Source: Blautia glucerasea
Lineage (GTDB): Bacteria > Bacillota > Clostridia > Lachnospirales > Lachnospiraceae
Direction: 5' to 3'
NCBI RefSeq assembly: GCF_020537505.1
Contig: NZ_JAJBMO010000012.1
Coordinates: 1-64,000 of the forward strand
Length of the DNA stretch: 64,000 nt
Shown one piece after another: positions 33,376-42,643 of the stretch; the first letter of the stretch is position 1, and the number at the start of each line of letters is the position of its first letter. The notes under the pieces are model-generated. The model was not told the origin of the DNA and made no database searches. It saw nothing but the letters and a program-made list of their open reading frames with translations. The position numbers and the translations under genes are program-made.

Positions 33376-34518
33376 ATGAAACAGAACAGTATGTTAGCAA
33401 TGATTCTGGCAGGCGGCCGTGGCAGCCGTCTTCACGATCTTACCAACAAAGTGGCTAAACCGGCAGTTTCCTACGGCGGTAAATACCGCATCATTGATTT
33501 CCCCCTCAGTAACTGTGCCAACAGTGGCATCGACGTAGTAGGCGTACTGACACAGTATGAGTCAGTTGAACTGAACAGTTATGTTGCAGCTGGCGGACGC
33601 TGGGGACTGGATTCCAAGAACAGCGGTGTATATGTACTTCCGCCTCGTGAGAAAGCAGACACCGGACTCGACGTATATCGCGGGACAGCCGACGCGATTT
33701 CCCAGAACATTGATTTTATAGATCAGTATGATCCGGAATACCTTCTGGTACTTTCCGGCGACCACATTTATAAAATGAATTACGACAAGATGCTTGCCTT
33801 CCATAAAGAGAGACAGGCCGATGCTACCATCGCCGTTATCGAGGTTCCTCTTAAGGAAGCCAGCCGTTTCGGTATTATGAACACAGACGGCGAGACAGAC
33901 CGTATCACCGAGTTTGTTGAGAAGCCGCCGGTACCTGAGAGCAATCTTGCCTCCATGGGTATCTATATTTTTAACTGGAAGCTTCTTCGCAAGCTGCTTC
34001 TTGCAGATATGAAGAACCCGGATTCCAACCATGACTTTGGTAAGGACATCATTCCTACTCTTCTTGGCGATGAGAAGCGTCTTTTCGCTTACCGTTTCAA
34101 AGGCTACTGGAAGGATGTTGGAACCATAGATTCTCTCTGGGAGGCAAATATGGATCTTCTCAGCCCGGATAACGAGTTGGATTTAAGCGACCTTACCTGG
34201 AAGATTTACACCGAAGATGTAACTGCACTTCCGCAGTATATTGGCACAGAGGCCAGAATCCAGAACGCTTACATAACCCAGGGCTGTGTAATTGAAGGCG
34301 AGGTTACCAATTCCGTAATCTTTACCGGAGCTAAGGTAAGACCAGGTGCAAAGGTAATTGACAGTGTACTTATGCCAGGTGCTATTGTGGAGGATGGTGC
34401 TGTCGTAATACGTGCCCTTGTTGCCAATGGCGTAAACATCGGCAAGGGTGCTCTTGTAGGAAGTGCTGACAGTGAGCACATCGAGCTGATTGCGAAACGA
34501 GTAAAGGGGGCCGAATAA
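33376..34518 (+). CDS. glgC: Glucose-1-phosphate adenylyltransferase, catalytic subunit
   Basis: 380 residues. Nucleotidyltransferase domain: [16 protein letters not shown] near residue 10, [20 protein letters not shown], and the ADP-glucose site [13 protein letters not shown] left-handed beta-helix with hexapeptide repeats occupies the last 120 residues ([22 protein letters not shown]). Makes ADP-glucose from glucose-1-phosphate and ATP, the committed step of glycogen synthesis. glgD follows after one base. Gram-positive GlgC is usually stimulated by its GlgD partner. With phosphoglucomutase (62.8 kb) and the sucrose operon in the same window, this fits storage of excess sugar as glycogen. 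Confidence 0.96.
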   Translation: MKQNSMLAMILAGGRGSRLHDLTNKVAKPAVSYGGKYRIIDFPLSNCANSGIDVVGVLTQYESVELNSYVAAGGRWGLDSKNSGVYVLPPREKADTGLDVYRGTADAISQNIDFIDQYDPEYLLVLSGDHIYKMNYDKMLAFHKERQADATIAVIEVPLKEASRFGIMNTDGETDRITEFVEKPPVPESNLASMGIYIFNWKLLRKLLLADMKNPDSNHDFGKDIIPTLLGDEKRLFAYRFKGYWKDVGTIDSLWEANMDLLSPDNELDLSDLTWKIYTEDVTALPQYIGTEARIQNAYITQGCVIEGEVTNSVIFTGAKVRPGAKVIDSVLMPGAIVEDGAVVIRALVANGVNIGKGALVGSADSEHIELIAKRVKGAE

Positions 34519-34519
34519 T

Positions 34520-35635
34520 ATGTATAAAGCATTTGGAATTGTAAACTCATCATCCAGAAACATCCGTGTAGAGGGACTTGAGGACTACCGTCCGATCGGA
34601 GCTTTCTCATTCCTGGGCAGATACCGTATGGTCGACTTCCCGATTTCCAACCTGAGCAACAGCGGCATTGACCGCATTCAGATCTACGTAAAAGAGAAGC
34701 CAAGAACTCTGGTTTCCCATATCGGCACCGGACGCCATTATAACATTAACTCCAAGAGCGGACGGCTGCAGATTCTTTTCACTGACAGCGACCAGAGAAA
34801 CAATATCTATAACACCGATATTGCTTCCTATTATGAAAATATGGAATGTATCGAAGAAATGCATCATCCGTATGTGGTAATTACCCCTGATTATATGGTT
34901 TATACCGCAGATTTTTCCAGGCTGATCGAGCAGCATATCCAGTCCGAAGCTGACATCACCCTGCTTTATCACGCAGTAGACAATGCGAAGGATGCTTACC
35001 TGAACTGTAATATCCTGAATCTGAACAAGCAGAAGGGTGTGCTCTCCATTGAGCCAAACCACGGAAATGCCAAGAACCGCAATATTTTCATGGACACCTA
35101 CATTATGAAGAGGGAGCTGTTTATTGAACTGATCCGCAAGGCAAAGGCAATTTCTTCAGCCTTTACTCTTGCAGACATTATCAACGAGCTTCATAATGAG
35201 CTGGATGTAAGAGGAATTTCCCACCGCGGCTTCTTCGCTTCCATCACAGATTTCCAGAGCTATTACGATGCCAATATGGATCTGATCGATATCAAGGCTG
35301 CACAGACACTTTTCGATCCGGAATGGCCAATTTATACCCGTACCAATGATTCCTGTCCGACTCATTATTATGAGACCGCCCAGATCCGCAACTCTGTTGT
35401 TTCCAACGGCTGCCAGGTGGAGGGAACCATTGAGAATTCCATTCTCGGCCGTGGCTGCATTATTCACAAGGATGCCGTGATCAAAAACAGTGTTATTCTT
35501 TCCGGTGCTGAAATCGGCGAAGGCGTACATATAGAGAACCAGGTAGTAGACAAGATGGTCAAAATCCTTCATGTGAAGGAGGTTGTCTCCGATCCGGCAC
35601 TTCCTGGATATATTAAGAGAAGAGATATTCTGTAA
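34520..35635 (+). CDS. glgD: Glucose-1-phosphate adenylyltransferase, regulatory subunit GlgD
   Basis: 371 residues. Same fold as GlgC, but the N-terminal GGRG loop is replaced by MYKAFGIVNSSS, the hallmark of GlgD, which is catalytically poor and activates GlgC. It keeps GAFSFLGRYRMVDFPISNLSNSGI and a C-terminal beta-helix (QIRNSVVSNGCQVEGTIENSIL). One base after glgC, ribosome site AAAGGGGG. Ends just before a strong terminator. Confidence 0.95.
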   Translation: MYKAFGIVNSSSRNIRVEGLEDYRPIGAFSFLGRYRMVDFPISNLSNSGIDRIQIYVKEKPRTLVSHIGTGRHYNINSKSGRLQILFTDSDQRNNIYNTDIASYYENMECIEEMHHPYVVITPDYMVYTADFSRLIEQHIQSEADITLLYHAVDNAKDAYLNCNILNLNKQKGVLSIEPNHGNAKNRNIFMDTYIMKRELFIELIRKAKAISSAFTLADIINELHNELDVRGISHRGFFASITDFQSYYDANMDLIDIKAAQTLFDPEWPIYTRTNDSCPTHYYETAQIRNSVVSNGCQVEGTIENSILGRGCIIHKDAVIKNSVILSGAEIGEGVHIENQVVDKMVKILHVKEVVSDPALPGYIKRRDIL

Positions 35636-35686
35636 GCATTGCATTCCAGAGCCTGTTTGGAAAATCAGCTACACTTCCAAAAAATA

Positions 35687-35725
35687 AAAGTCCCGAGCGG
35701 TTTTGCCCGCCGGGACTTTCTTTTT
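35687..35725. terminator. Bidirectional terminator between glgD and the HD-GYP gene
   Basis: Stem AAAGTCCCG (35687-35695) with CGGGACTTT (35711-35719), extended by GCGG/CCGC pairing, followed by TTTTTAT on the plus strand. On the minus strand the A-rich 5' side supplies TTTTATTTT. It closes both convergent genes. Confidence 0.85.
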
Positions 35726-38150
35726 ATATTCTTACCTGCTCCAGCATTTCCTCTATCCTGCCCGGTATACTGGTACCGGCAGTAACAAGCTTCAGCTGCA
35801 CTCCAGGCAGCTCCGGAAATCTCAGTGCCTCTACTCTTCTGCACATTTCCTTCTGGATTTCGGAAAGCTCCTCTTCCGTAGCCTTAAAAAATACTGTCAC
35901 AAAATCATCGCCGGAATATCTGAGCACATCGCCTTTGCCAGCCGCAACATCCCGAAGCACACCTGCAACCCGGCGAAGTACATCATCTCCAGCCTGATGT
36001 CCGAAATTCTCGTTAATTCTTTTAAAGTTCTTAATATCTGCAAACATAAGAGCTGCTGCATTGTCCATTTTGCTCAGCTTCTCCACATAATAGCGCTTAT
36101 TATAAACTCCGGTTACAGGGTCTATATAAACCTTCTCCTTATGAATCCTTACAGATGACAGGATCTCATCTTCGGAATACCCATCAGGCATAAAATCACC
36201 ATCTATCCTGGAAGCCATTTCCAGACAACAGGGTTTCCCATCAATCTCCACATACATGGATACCACCTGATAGGGAGCATCCCCTGCAACCTCAAGCTTT
36301 GTCATGCGCTTCCTGGTCTGCATGCTGAGCCTGGAAATACAGTTGCTGCATTTTTCCAGACAATTCCATATGTCTGAACAGGAAGTTTCACTCTCCCACA
36401 TTTTTCCGTCTTTTTCTATATGGATAACCTTATTTGTTGTGGGATCTACATACCGTACCAGATCATAGGAGATCTGCAGGTACTGAAGCAGAAGCCACGC
36501 TTCAGTTCCATCTGTAGAAAAGCCGCATTTCTTAAACCGGTCATAAAAACTGGAAAATTCTGCACTGCGGTCTTTTTTCAAGACTTTCAGGCCCTCCTCC
36601 CGGACGGTTTCCATAACCGTATAATCATCCGTAATATCTGTCAGCTTTCCAACAACACCTGTATAACCTTTTTCAGCACCATCTGTCCAGATCACCCTGC
36701 ATTCGCACCGGTAGTGGCAGGGACTTTTTCCATCTTTGAGCAAAAGATTGCTTGACACGTCCGGCGTTTCCCGGGTGGCCTGGGTAATCTTCCGGATAAG
36801 CCGTTTCAGGGATTGCTCCTCCACAAGATCTTTCAGCACACCGCTCTGCAATGGGGAAAATAAAGGTTCCGTAATCCCGCTTCGTTTGCAACCAGCCTGG
36901 TTAAAGGTGAGAAGCGGTGGTGAAATGGTATAAGTAAAAATAATATTTCTGCTGCCCTCTGCCAGGAAATTATAGCGCATTCTCTCAACTTCCAGCTGCT
37001 GCACAATTTTCTCTGAGGAATCCATCTCAAAATCGTGAAATCTGCTGGCAATATCAGAAAGGTCTGTCTGCTCATACCTTTCCTTGGATTTATAGCCCAT
37101 TTTTTTCTTCAGGGAGGAAGAAATATCCAGAAGGCACTCCAGCATCAGCGGATTAAATGCACCACACTGTCCTGCCAGTATCATCTCGATGGCCTTTTCA
37201 TGAGAATAGGCATCTTTATAGCATCTCTCACTGGTCAATGCGTCATATACGTCAGCTAACGCCACAACCTGTGCTGAAACAGGGATTTCTTCCCCTTTTA
37301 ATCCATCCGGGTATCCGCCTCCATCGTAACGTTCATGATGCCAGCGGCAGATCTCGTATGCAGTCTTGACAAGAGGCTCCTCCTTCTGGTCAAGGGGCAG
37401 CTCTGACAGCATATTGGCACCTGCCATGGAATGTCCCTTTATTACTGCAAATTCTTCGGCTGTAAGTCTGCCCGGCTTATTCAGGATTTCATCCGGAATA
37501 CTGATCTTGCCAATGTCATGGAGCGCAGAGGCTGTGGTAATCATCCGGATCTGTTCCTTGCTCAGGGCATACCTGTTATTTTCCTTCTGAACCAGCTGGC
37601 AAAGCAGCATTTCTGTGATTGTCTGAATGTGCAGCACATGAAGCCCGCTCTCTCCATTGCGGAATTCCACTATATGAGAAAGAATATTGATCATCAGCTT
37701 GCTGCTTTTTTCTCTCTCATAAATCTGATTGGAAACAATACTGGTCATCCGGCGCTGCTTGGCTCCCAGAAGTATAGCATTGGCTGAACGGCGTAATACC
37801 ATGTTTGCATCAAAAGGTTTTCCGATAAAATCGGTGACACCCAGATCGTACCCACGTTTTATGTAAACAGGAGAATTTTCTGACGAAATAATCACAACCG
37901 GAATAGCCTCAATCCAGTGTTCTTTATTCATATAAGAAAGAACCTCGAAACCATCCATTTTGGGCATAACAATATCCAGAAGAAGCAGCGAAATCTCCTC
38001 GGCATGCTTCTGAAGGCAGTCAACTGCCTGCACCCCGTCTTTCGCCTGTATGATATCATATTCCTCTTCCAAAATTGCAGCTAAAAGTTCGCGGTTCATT
38101 TCTGAATCATCCGCTATAAGAATCTTTTGTTTCGTTATAACTTCACTCAT
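35724..38150 (-). CDS. Response regulator with HD-GYP and C-terminal GGDEF-like domain
   Basis: 808 residues. Receiver 1-125 with DD14-15, acceptor Asp59 (LLLLDIVMPKMDG) and Lys111. HD-GYP phosphodiesterase about 150-345: HD at 211-212 (HDIGKISIPD), HHERYDGGGYP at 271-281. A PAS-like middle follows (about 400-520). The C-terminal GGDEF fold has DPVTGVYNKRYY, FADIKNFKRINENFGHQAGDD and SGDDF in place of GGDEF, and stops before the last helix, so cyclase activity is uncertain. Net role is probably c-di-GMP breakdown after phosphorylation. GAGGG lies upstream of ATG. A run of 14 G lies 29 bases before the start codon, possibly making expression phase-variable. Confidence 0.9.
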   Translation of the reverse strand: MSEVITKQKILIADDSEMNRELLAAILEEEYDIIQAKDGVQAVDCLQKHAEEISLLLLDIVMPKMDGFEVLSYMNKEHWIEAIPVVIISSENSPVYIKRGYDLGVTDFIGKPFDANMVLRRSANAILLGAKQRRMTSIVSNQIYEREKSSKLMINILSHIVEFRNGESGLHVLHIQTITEMLLCQLVQKENNRYALSKEQIRMITTASALHDIGKISIPDEILNKPGRLTAEEFAVIKGHSMAGANMLSELPLDQKEEPLVKTAYEICRWHHERYDGGGYPDGLKGEEIPVSAQVVALADVYDALTSERCYKDAYSHEKAIEMILAGQCGAFNPLMLECLLDISSSLKKKMGYKSKERYEQTDLSDIASRFHDFEMDSSEKIVQQLEVERMRYNFLAEGSRNIIFTYTISPPLLTFNQAGCKRSGITEPLFSPLQSGVLKDLVEEQSLKRLIRKITQATRETPDVSSNLLLKDGKSPCHYRCECRVIWTDGAEKGYTGVVGKLTDITDDYTVMETVREEGLKVLKKDRSAEFSSFYDRFKKCGFSTDGTEAWLLLQYLQISYDLVRYVDPTTNKVIHIEKDGKMWESETSCSDIWNCLEKCSNCISRLSMQTRKRMTKLEVAGDAPYQVVSMYVEIDGKPCCLEMASRIDGDFMPDGYSEDEILSSVRIHKEKVYIDPVTGVYNKRYYVEKLSKMDNAAALMFADIKNFKRINENFGHQAGDDVLRRVAGVLRDVAAGKGDVLRYSGDDFVTVFFKATEEELSEIQKEMCRRVEALRFPELPGVQLKLVTAGTSIPGRIEEMLEQVRI

Positions 38151-38178
38151 TTTATAATTTCCCTCGCTGGTGCAGGTA

Positions 38179-38192
38179 CCCCCCCCCCCCCC
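38179..38192 (-). repeat. Homopolymeric tract of 14 G on the coding strand (14 C on plus)
   Basis: Uninterrupted C14 on the plus strand, in the leader of the HD-GYP gene, about 30 bases before the ATG at 38150 and just upstream of the GAGGG site. Poly-G/C runs of this length slip during replication. Upstream on the minus strand lies an AT-rich stretch with TATTAT/TATAAA near 38233, plausibly the -10. Confidence 0.8.
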
Positions 38193-38570
38193 ACGCCAGT
38201 TTCCGTTTTACTGTTAAGCTGACAGCTTTTATAATATGGGTGCTATCATGTCCTGATATTTCTGTCGTTTCATGTGTATTATTTCTTCGGTCTGAAATCC
38301 TTGATTTGTTTTGGAATTTTCAACAGAACTGTCAAGATTTAATTATCGCAGTGCAGGTATCAGAAAGCTATCGTTCGCGGACTGATCAATAGATACCTAA
38401 ATTCTTTCCGATTCCACCTTTACTTATATGAGTTTAACAGTCCGCCGCATTAATGTCAACCATCTGTAACTTTTTTTGTTCAGAGGATTTACACAGCTTT
38501 GAAATACCGTTACAATAGTTGTATTTGAATTACACAGATATACTGATTACTGTTACCAGGAGGTTTTTTT

Positions 38571-39737
38571 ATGGAAATTACAAGACCTGATTATTATAAA
38601 GATTTTTCCTGTATCGCAGGTGCCTGTCCCGACACCTGCTGTGCCGGCTGGCAGATCGCCATTGATGACAAAAGCCTGAAAAAATATAAGCGTGTGAAGG
38701 GAGCTTTCCGGAACCGTCTTCATAATGATATTGACTGGAAGGAGAAGGTTTTCCGCCAGTATGGGAAGCGGTGTGCATTTTTAAATGAGGACAGCCTCTG
38801 CGACATCTACAGCGAGGTTGGAAAACGGATGCTTTGCGATACCTGCCGGAAATATCCGCGGCACATCGAAGAATTTGAAGGTCTGCGGGAATATTCCCTG
38901 TCTCTTTCCTGTCCGGAGGCAGCCAGGATTCTGCTTGGCAGAAGGGAAAAGGTAACCTTCCAGACAGCGGAGGTTCCCTCCCCGGAAGAAACCTATGATG
39001 ATTTTGACTATATGCTTTTCACTGCCCTTGAAGATACCAGGGAATACTTTCTTGAGGTGCTGCAGAACCGGCAGATTCCCATGCGGCTTCGTATGTGGAA
39101 GATACTGGCTGCAGCCAGTGATTTCCAGCGCTGTACGGACCGGAACCAGCTTTTCAAATGGGAAGAGCTCCGGGAGCGTCATAAAGCCTCTGGATATGGA
39201 GAAGCCTTTACCTCTAAGGTGCAGAAGCATCTGAACAAAAAGGCTGCGCCAGATGAACTTCTGAAGGCCATGTGGAAGGCGGTTGTTCCCAAAATGGAGG
39301 TTCTCAGACCGGGTTGGCAGGAATTTCTGAAGAAAAATTTGCAGGCGCTTTATGGCGGTGCAGAAGCTTCCGGCGTTTCCACCGCTTCCGTTTACTCTCA
39401 GAATCGTGCCGACTTTGAAAAGGCTTACCCGGACTGGAATATTCAGGAAGAGCAGCTGCTTGTGTATTGGATTTACACGTATTTCTGCGGTGCTGTTTAC
39501 GACGGCGAAATTTTCGCCAAGGTAAAAATGGCTGTGGTCTGCACCCTGCTGATCCATGAGCTGGATATGGGCGCTTACCTGAAAAATGGGCGGGTGTTCT
39601 GTCTGGAAGACCAGATAGATATTTGTTACCGCTTCTCCAGAGAGCTGGAGCATTCGGATCTGAATCTGAATGCGTTTGAAGATTTACTTTCCATTAATAA
39701 GCTGTTTTCACTGGAAAATCTGCTTCGCATTTGCTAA
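38571..39737 (+). CDS. FliB-like lysine N-methylase family protein
   Basis: 388 residues, AGGAGG before ATG. Typical FliB N-terminus: PDYYKDFSCIAGACPDTCCAGWQI with Cys14, 19, 23 and 24, then Cys68, Cys77 (LCDIY), Cys89 and Cys92 (LCDTCRKYPR). The cysteines probably hold a metal centre. In Salmonella FliB methylates flagellin lysines. No flagellar gene is present in this window, and the family is common in non-flagellated Clostridia, where its substrate is unknown; surface pilins are one candidate. The 420 bases before it hold the poly-G tract and probable divergent promoters, with no gene. Confidence 0.8.
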   Translation: MEITRPDYYKDFSCIAGACPDTCCAGWQIAIDDKSLKKYKRVKGAFRNRLHNDIDWKEKVFRQYGKRCAFLNEDSLCDIYSEVGKRMLCDTCRKYPRHIEEFEGLREYSLSLSCPEAARILLGRREKVTFQTAEVPSPEETYDDFDYMLFTALEDTREYFLEVLQNRQIPMRLRMWKILAAASDFQRCTDRNQLFKWEELRERHKASGYGEAFTSKVQKHLNKKAAPDELLKAMWKAVVPKMEVLRPGWQEFLKKNLQALYGGAEASGVSTASVYSQNRADFEKAYPDWNIQEEQLLVYWIYTYFCGAVYDGEIFAKVKMAVVCTLLIHELDMGAYLKNGRVFCLEDQIDICYRFSRELEHSDLNLNAFEDLLSINKLFSLENLLRIC

Positions 39738-39789
39738 CCACGACCATCGTCCCTACTAAGCCTAATGCCAAAACGAAATTTACAAAAAT

Positions 39790-39818
39790 GGTTCCTGTTC
39801 ACGGAATGAACAGGAACC
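39790..39818. terminator. 12-bp perfect hairpin after the FliB-like gene
   Basis: GGTTCCTGTTCA (39790-39801) pairs perfectly with 39807-39818, loop CGGAA. On the plus strand it is followed by AAAAATTG; the T-run (ATTTTTG) is on the minus side, so it looks like a minus-strand terminator although no minus gene precedes it. It may still end fliB transcription. Confidence 0.5.
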
Positions 39819-39898
39819 AAAAATTGAACCACAATTCATTATATGTGCCATAATACAGCTAAAATTTTCGTTTATAATTACAAAGGAGGAATCCTGCC

Positions 39899-40534
39899 AT
39901 GCCATCACCAGTTATCATTCGCCCTGCTACGCCAGAAGACGCAGAGGCGCTCCTTTCCATCTATGCCCCTTATGTAGCGCATACCGCAATTACTTTCGAA
40001 TATGATGTTCCGTCTGTGGAGGAATTTCGGAAGCGAATTGCACACACGCTACAGCATTATCCTTATCTTGTAGCCGAGCAGGTAATAAACCGCGCCACAC
40101 CTGGTGTCAAAGATGAGGGGAACTGCAGTGCATGTACTGAAATCGCAGGCTACGCCTACGCAGGGCCGCTTCATGCCCGGGCAGCCTACGCCTGGTCTGT
40201 AGAGACTTCCATCTATGTAAAAGAGGATAAGAAGAAATCCGGAATTGGCAAGGCTCTTTACGCTTCTCTGGAAAAAGCACTGGCCGCCCAGAACATGACC
40301 AATCTAAATGCCTGCATCGCCAGCCCTGTAGTGGATGACGAATACCTGAACCATAACAGCATCCACTTCCACGAACATCTTGGCTACTCCATGGTCGGCG
40401 AATTCCATAAATGTGCTTATAAGTTCGGCCGTTGGTACAATATGGTCTGGATGGAAAAAATCATAGCCGCTCATCCCCACAGACAGCCCGATGTAATTCC
40501 CATTGGACAGATTCCGCCAGAAATTTACTGCTAA
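39899..40534 (+). CDS. GNAT-family N-acetyltransferase (phosphinothricin/methionine sulfone type)
   Basis: 211 residues, AAAGGAGGAA before ATG. PAT-like signature: VIIRPATPEDAEALLSIYAPYV, AITFEYDVPS, GYAYAG, and the acetyl-CoA loop KKSGIGKALYASLE (compare QxxGxG/A), then a C-terminal NSIHFHEHLGYSMVGEF and WYNMVWMEK. The close family acetylates amino-acid analogues such as methionine sulfone or phosphinothricin. An insert around residues 65-80 (INRATPGVKDEGNCSACTE) is not typical. Intact and monocistronic. Confidence 0.88.
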   Translation: MPSPVIIRPATPEDAEALLSIYAPYVAHTAITFEYDVPSVEEFRKRIAHTLQHYPYLVAEQVINRATPGVKDEGNCSACTEIAGYAYAGPLHARAAYAWSVETSIYVKEDKKKSGIGKALYASLEKALAAQNMTNLNACIASPVVDDEYLNHNSIHFHEHLGYSMVGEFHKCAYKFGRWYNMVWMEKIIAAHPHRQPDVIPIGQIPPEIYC

Positions 40535-40716
40535 GTAACAGCCCGACAACATTGAGTTCAATGGCTGCATTCTCAGTTCCCTGTATTCCTTCTCAAACAG
40601 GCATTCTGCCCTGAGTGCAGGTACCTCTTTGGATACTTCCTGCTCCTCGAGCACCTGGAAATCCAGTGTTTTCACCGCAATTCTCGGGTTTTCTGTGAAC
40701 TTTGTTCACAAAAAAC

Positions 40717-40752
40717 ACCCGGGAGTACAGAGACAATCCTCTGTTCCCGGGT
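40717..40752 (-). terminator. Terminator of the sucrose operon
   Basis: Stem ACCCGGGA (40717-40724) with TCCCGGGT (40745-40752) and inner ACAGAG/CTCTGT pairing. On the minus strand it is followed by GTTTTTTG, just after the stop of the amylosucrase-like gene. Confidence 0.85.
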
Positions 40753-40761
40753 ATTTCTTCA

Positions 40762-42612
40762 TCAGTTTATTTTTTTCAGCCAGAAGAATCCATATGCAGG
40801 TACATTTACACCTGCGGCCTCCATCTCCTGTCCGGTGATCAGATCCTTGTAAATTCCATCACGTTCATTAATCCATGCTGTCTTATCGTATTCACTGAAG
40901 TTAAACAGGCCGTAAATTTTATCCCCTTCATAATAACGGCCAATGCAGAGAATACTGTTATCCCATGTATCCACAGTCCAGGTATCTGCATTTGTCATAA
41001 ATGCCTTCTCTGTTTTGCGGATTTTTTCCAGCTGGAGCAGACGTTTGTTCAATTTACCCTCCACAGTTCTGGCGTTGCTGCTCATGGCTGCGCGTTCCCA
41101 ATTCATAGCCCCTCTGTGAATATATCGGGAATCCGGTGCTTTGTCCGGATCATTTTTGTATGAATAATCATTTACCTGTCCGATTTCGTCTCCACTGTAG
41201 ATCACGGGAATTCCGGACTGCATAAACATATAAGCATGAAGCATAACATCCATCTGGATTGCTTTTTCCATTGCCGCTTTGTTTTTCTCAAATCCCGCCT
41301 TCTCAATACCGCACATGGAAGCGGTGGTTCCGCAGAATCTTGCATCTCCAGTTACCGGATCCTCATTGTAAAGCACTCCGCGACTGTTGCTCTCCCCTGC
41401 AAAGCCCTGGAAATAGTCATTGAGATATTTCTTATGAGAACGCTCTTCAATTCCCTCCTGCTGAAGTGTGGCATAATCTAGCCCCCAACCAATATCATCG
41501 TGGCAGCGCAGATAATTCAGAAATACGTAATCCTTCGGCAGACCATTGACAATATCAAGCTGTTTTTTCAGAAGACGTACATCCCTGGTGGCAACAGTAT
41601 GCCATGTAGTAGCCATTGTAGTTACATTGTAAAGCATATGGCATTCCGGTTTTTCTACAGTTCCAAAGTATGGCACAACCTTTTCAGGCTCCATAACTAC
41701 TTCTCCAAGAAGAATCACTCCCGGGCATACAATCTCGCTGATCAGGCGCATCATACGCACAATGGTGTGTACCTGCGGAAGATTCCGGCATGGTGTGTTC
41801 AGCTCTTTCCAGATATAGGGAACTGCATCAATTCGGATTACATCAATTCCCTTGTTTGCAAGGAAAAGGAAATTATACATCATCTCATTGAAAACCCGGG
41901 GATTTCCATAGTTCAGATCCCACTGATAGGGGTAAAAGGTGGTCATTACATAATGCCCGATTTCCGGCAGCCAGGTAAAGTTACCCGGAGCTGTAGTTGG
42001 AAATACCTGAGGCACTGTTTTCTCATAGAGAGACGGAATATACGGATTGTCGTAGAAGAAGTAACGGCTCATATATTCCCCGTCGCCCTGGCGGGCTTTT
42101 TTTGCCCATTCATGGTCTTCCGAAGTGTGGTTCATAACAAAGTCCATACACAGGCTGATGCCTTTTTTGTGGCAGGCACCGGCAAGTGCCTCCAGATCAT
42201 CCATCGTTCCCAGATTTTCCTGTACTTTACGGAAATCAGCCACTGCATAACCGCCATCAGAACGGCCTTTCGGCGTATCCAGAAACGGCATCAGATGAAT
42301 GTAATTTACGTTGTTTTTTTCCAGATAGTCAAGCTTGCTTTCCACACCTTTCATGTTTCCTGCAAAATTGTCTATGTAAAACATCATGCCAAGCATGTCA
42401 TTTTTCTTATACCAGCCTGGATCTGCTTCACGCTTTTGATCCAGTGCCTTCAATGTGCTGCTTCGTTCTTCATAGAAGCGGTGCAGCTGATCGCATAACT
42501 CGAAAAACATGGAATCATTTCCATAAAGCTCCATGTACAGCCAGCGTAATTCATCTGTTTTTTTTGCCATACGATCCTGAAAGATCTTATCTGTTTTCTC
42601 TCTTTGCTTCAC
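40762..42612 (-). CDS. Amylosucrase-like GH13 (subfamily 4) sucrose-active enzyme
   Basis: 616 residues from GTG with GAGGAGG seven bases upstream. (beta/alpha)8 core with nucleophile Asp262 (VIRIDAVPYIWKE), acid Glu304 (LLGEVV) and His371-Asp372 (LRCHDDIGW), plus the amylosucrase-type N-terminal helical domain (residues 1-75) and FMQSGIPVIYSGDEIGQVNDYSY. No signal peptide: intracellular. Enzymes of this type split sucrose and either transfer glucose to an alpha-1,4-glucan (amylosucrase) or to water (sucrose hydrolase); which applies here cannot be told by eye. Last gene of the operon, 31 bases after the GH32 gene. Confidence 0.88.
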   Translation of the reverse strand: MKQREKTDKIFQDRMAKKTDELRWLYMELYGNDSMFFELCDQLHRFYEERSSTLKALDQKREADPGWYKKNDMLGMMFYIDNFAGNMKGVESKLDYLEKNNVNYIHLMPFLDTPKGRSDGGYAVADFRKVQENLGTMDDLEALAGACHKKGISLCMDFVMNHTSEDHEWAKKARQGDGEYMSRYFFYDNPYIPSLYEKTVPQVFPTTAPGNFTWLPEIGHYVMTTFYPYQWDLNYGNPRVFNEMMYNFLFLANKGIDVIRIDAVPYIWKELNTPCRNLPQVHTIVRMMRLISEIVCPGVILLGEVVMEPEKVVPYFGTVEKPECHMLYNVTTMATTWHTVATRDVRLLKKQLDIVNGLPKDYVFLNYLRCHDDIGWGLDYATLQQEGIEERSHKKYLNDYFQGFAGESNSRGVLYNEDPVTGDARFCGTTASMCGIEKAGFEKNKAAMEKAIQMDVMLHAYMFMQSGIPVIYSGDEIGQVNDYSYKNDPDKAPDSRYIHRGAMNWERAAMSSNARTVEGKLNKRLLQLEKIRKTEKAFMTNADTWTVDTWDNSILCIGRYYEGDKIYGLFNFSEYDKTAWINERDGIYKDLITGQEMEAAGVNVPAYGFFWLKKIN

Positions 42613-42643
42613 TTTATATCCTCCTCGTATCTGCCAGCAATTC

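Noticed and set aside
40304..40675. Minus-strand 123-codon frame near the acetyltransferase 3' end
   Set aside because: Mostly antisense to the acetyltransferase; no ribosome site or recognisable domain, though its first 50 codons lie outside that gene.
41500..42498. 332-codon open frame antisense to the GH13 gene, and a 351-codon one antisense to GH32 (42929-43984)
   Set aside because: Both mirror enzymes with complete catalytic residues; Cys/His-rich translation without any domain.
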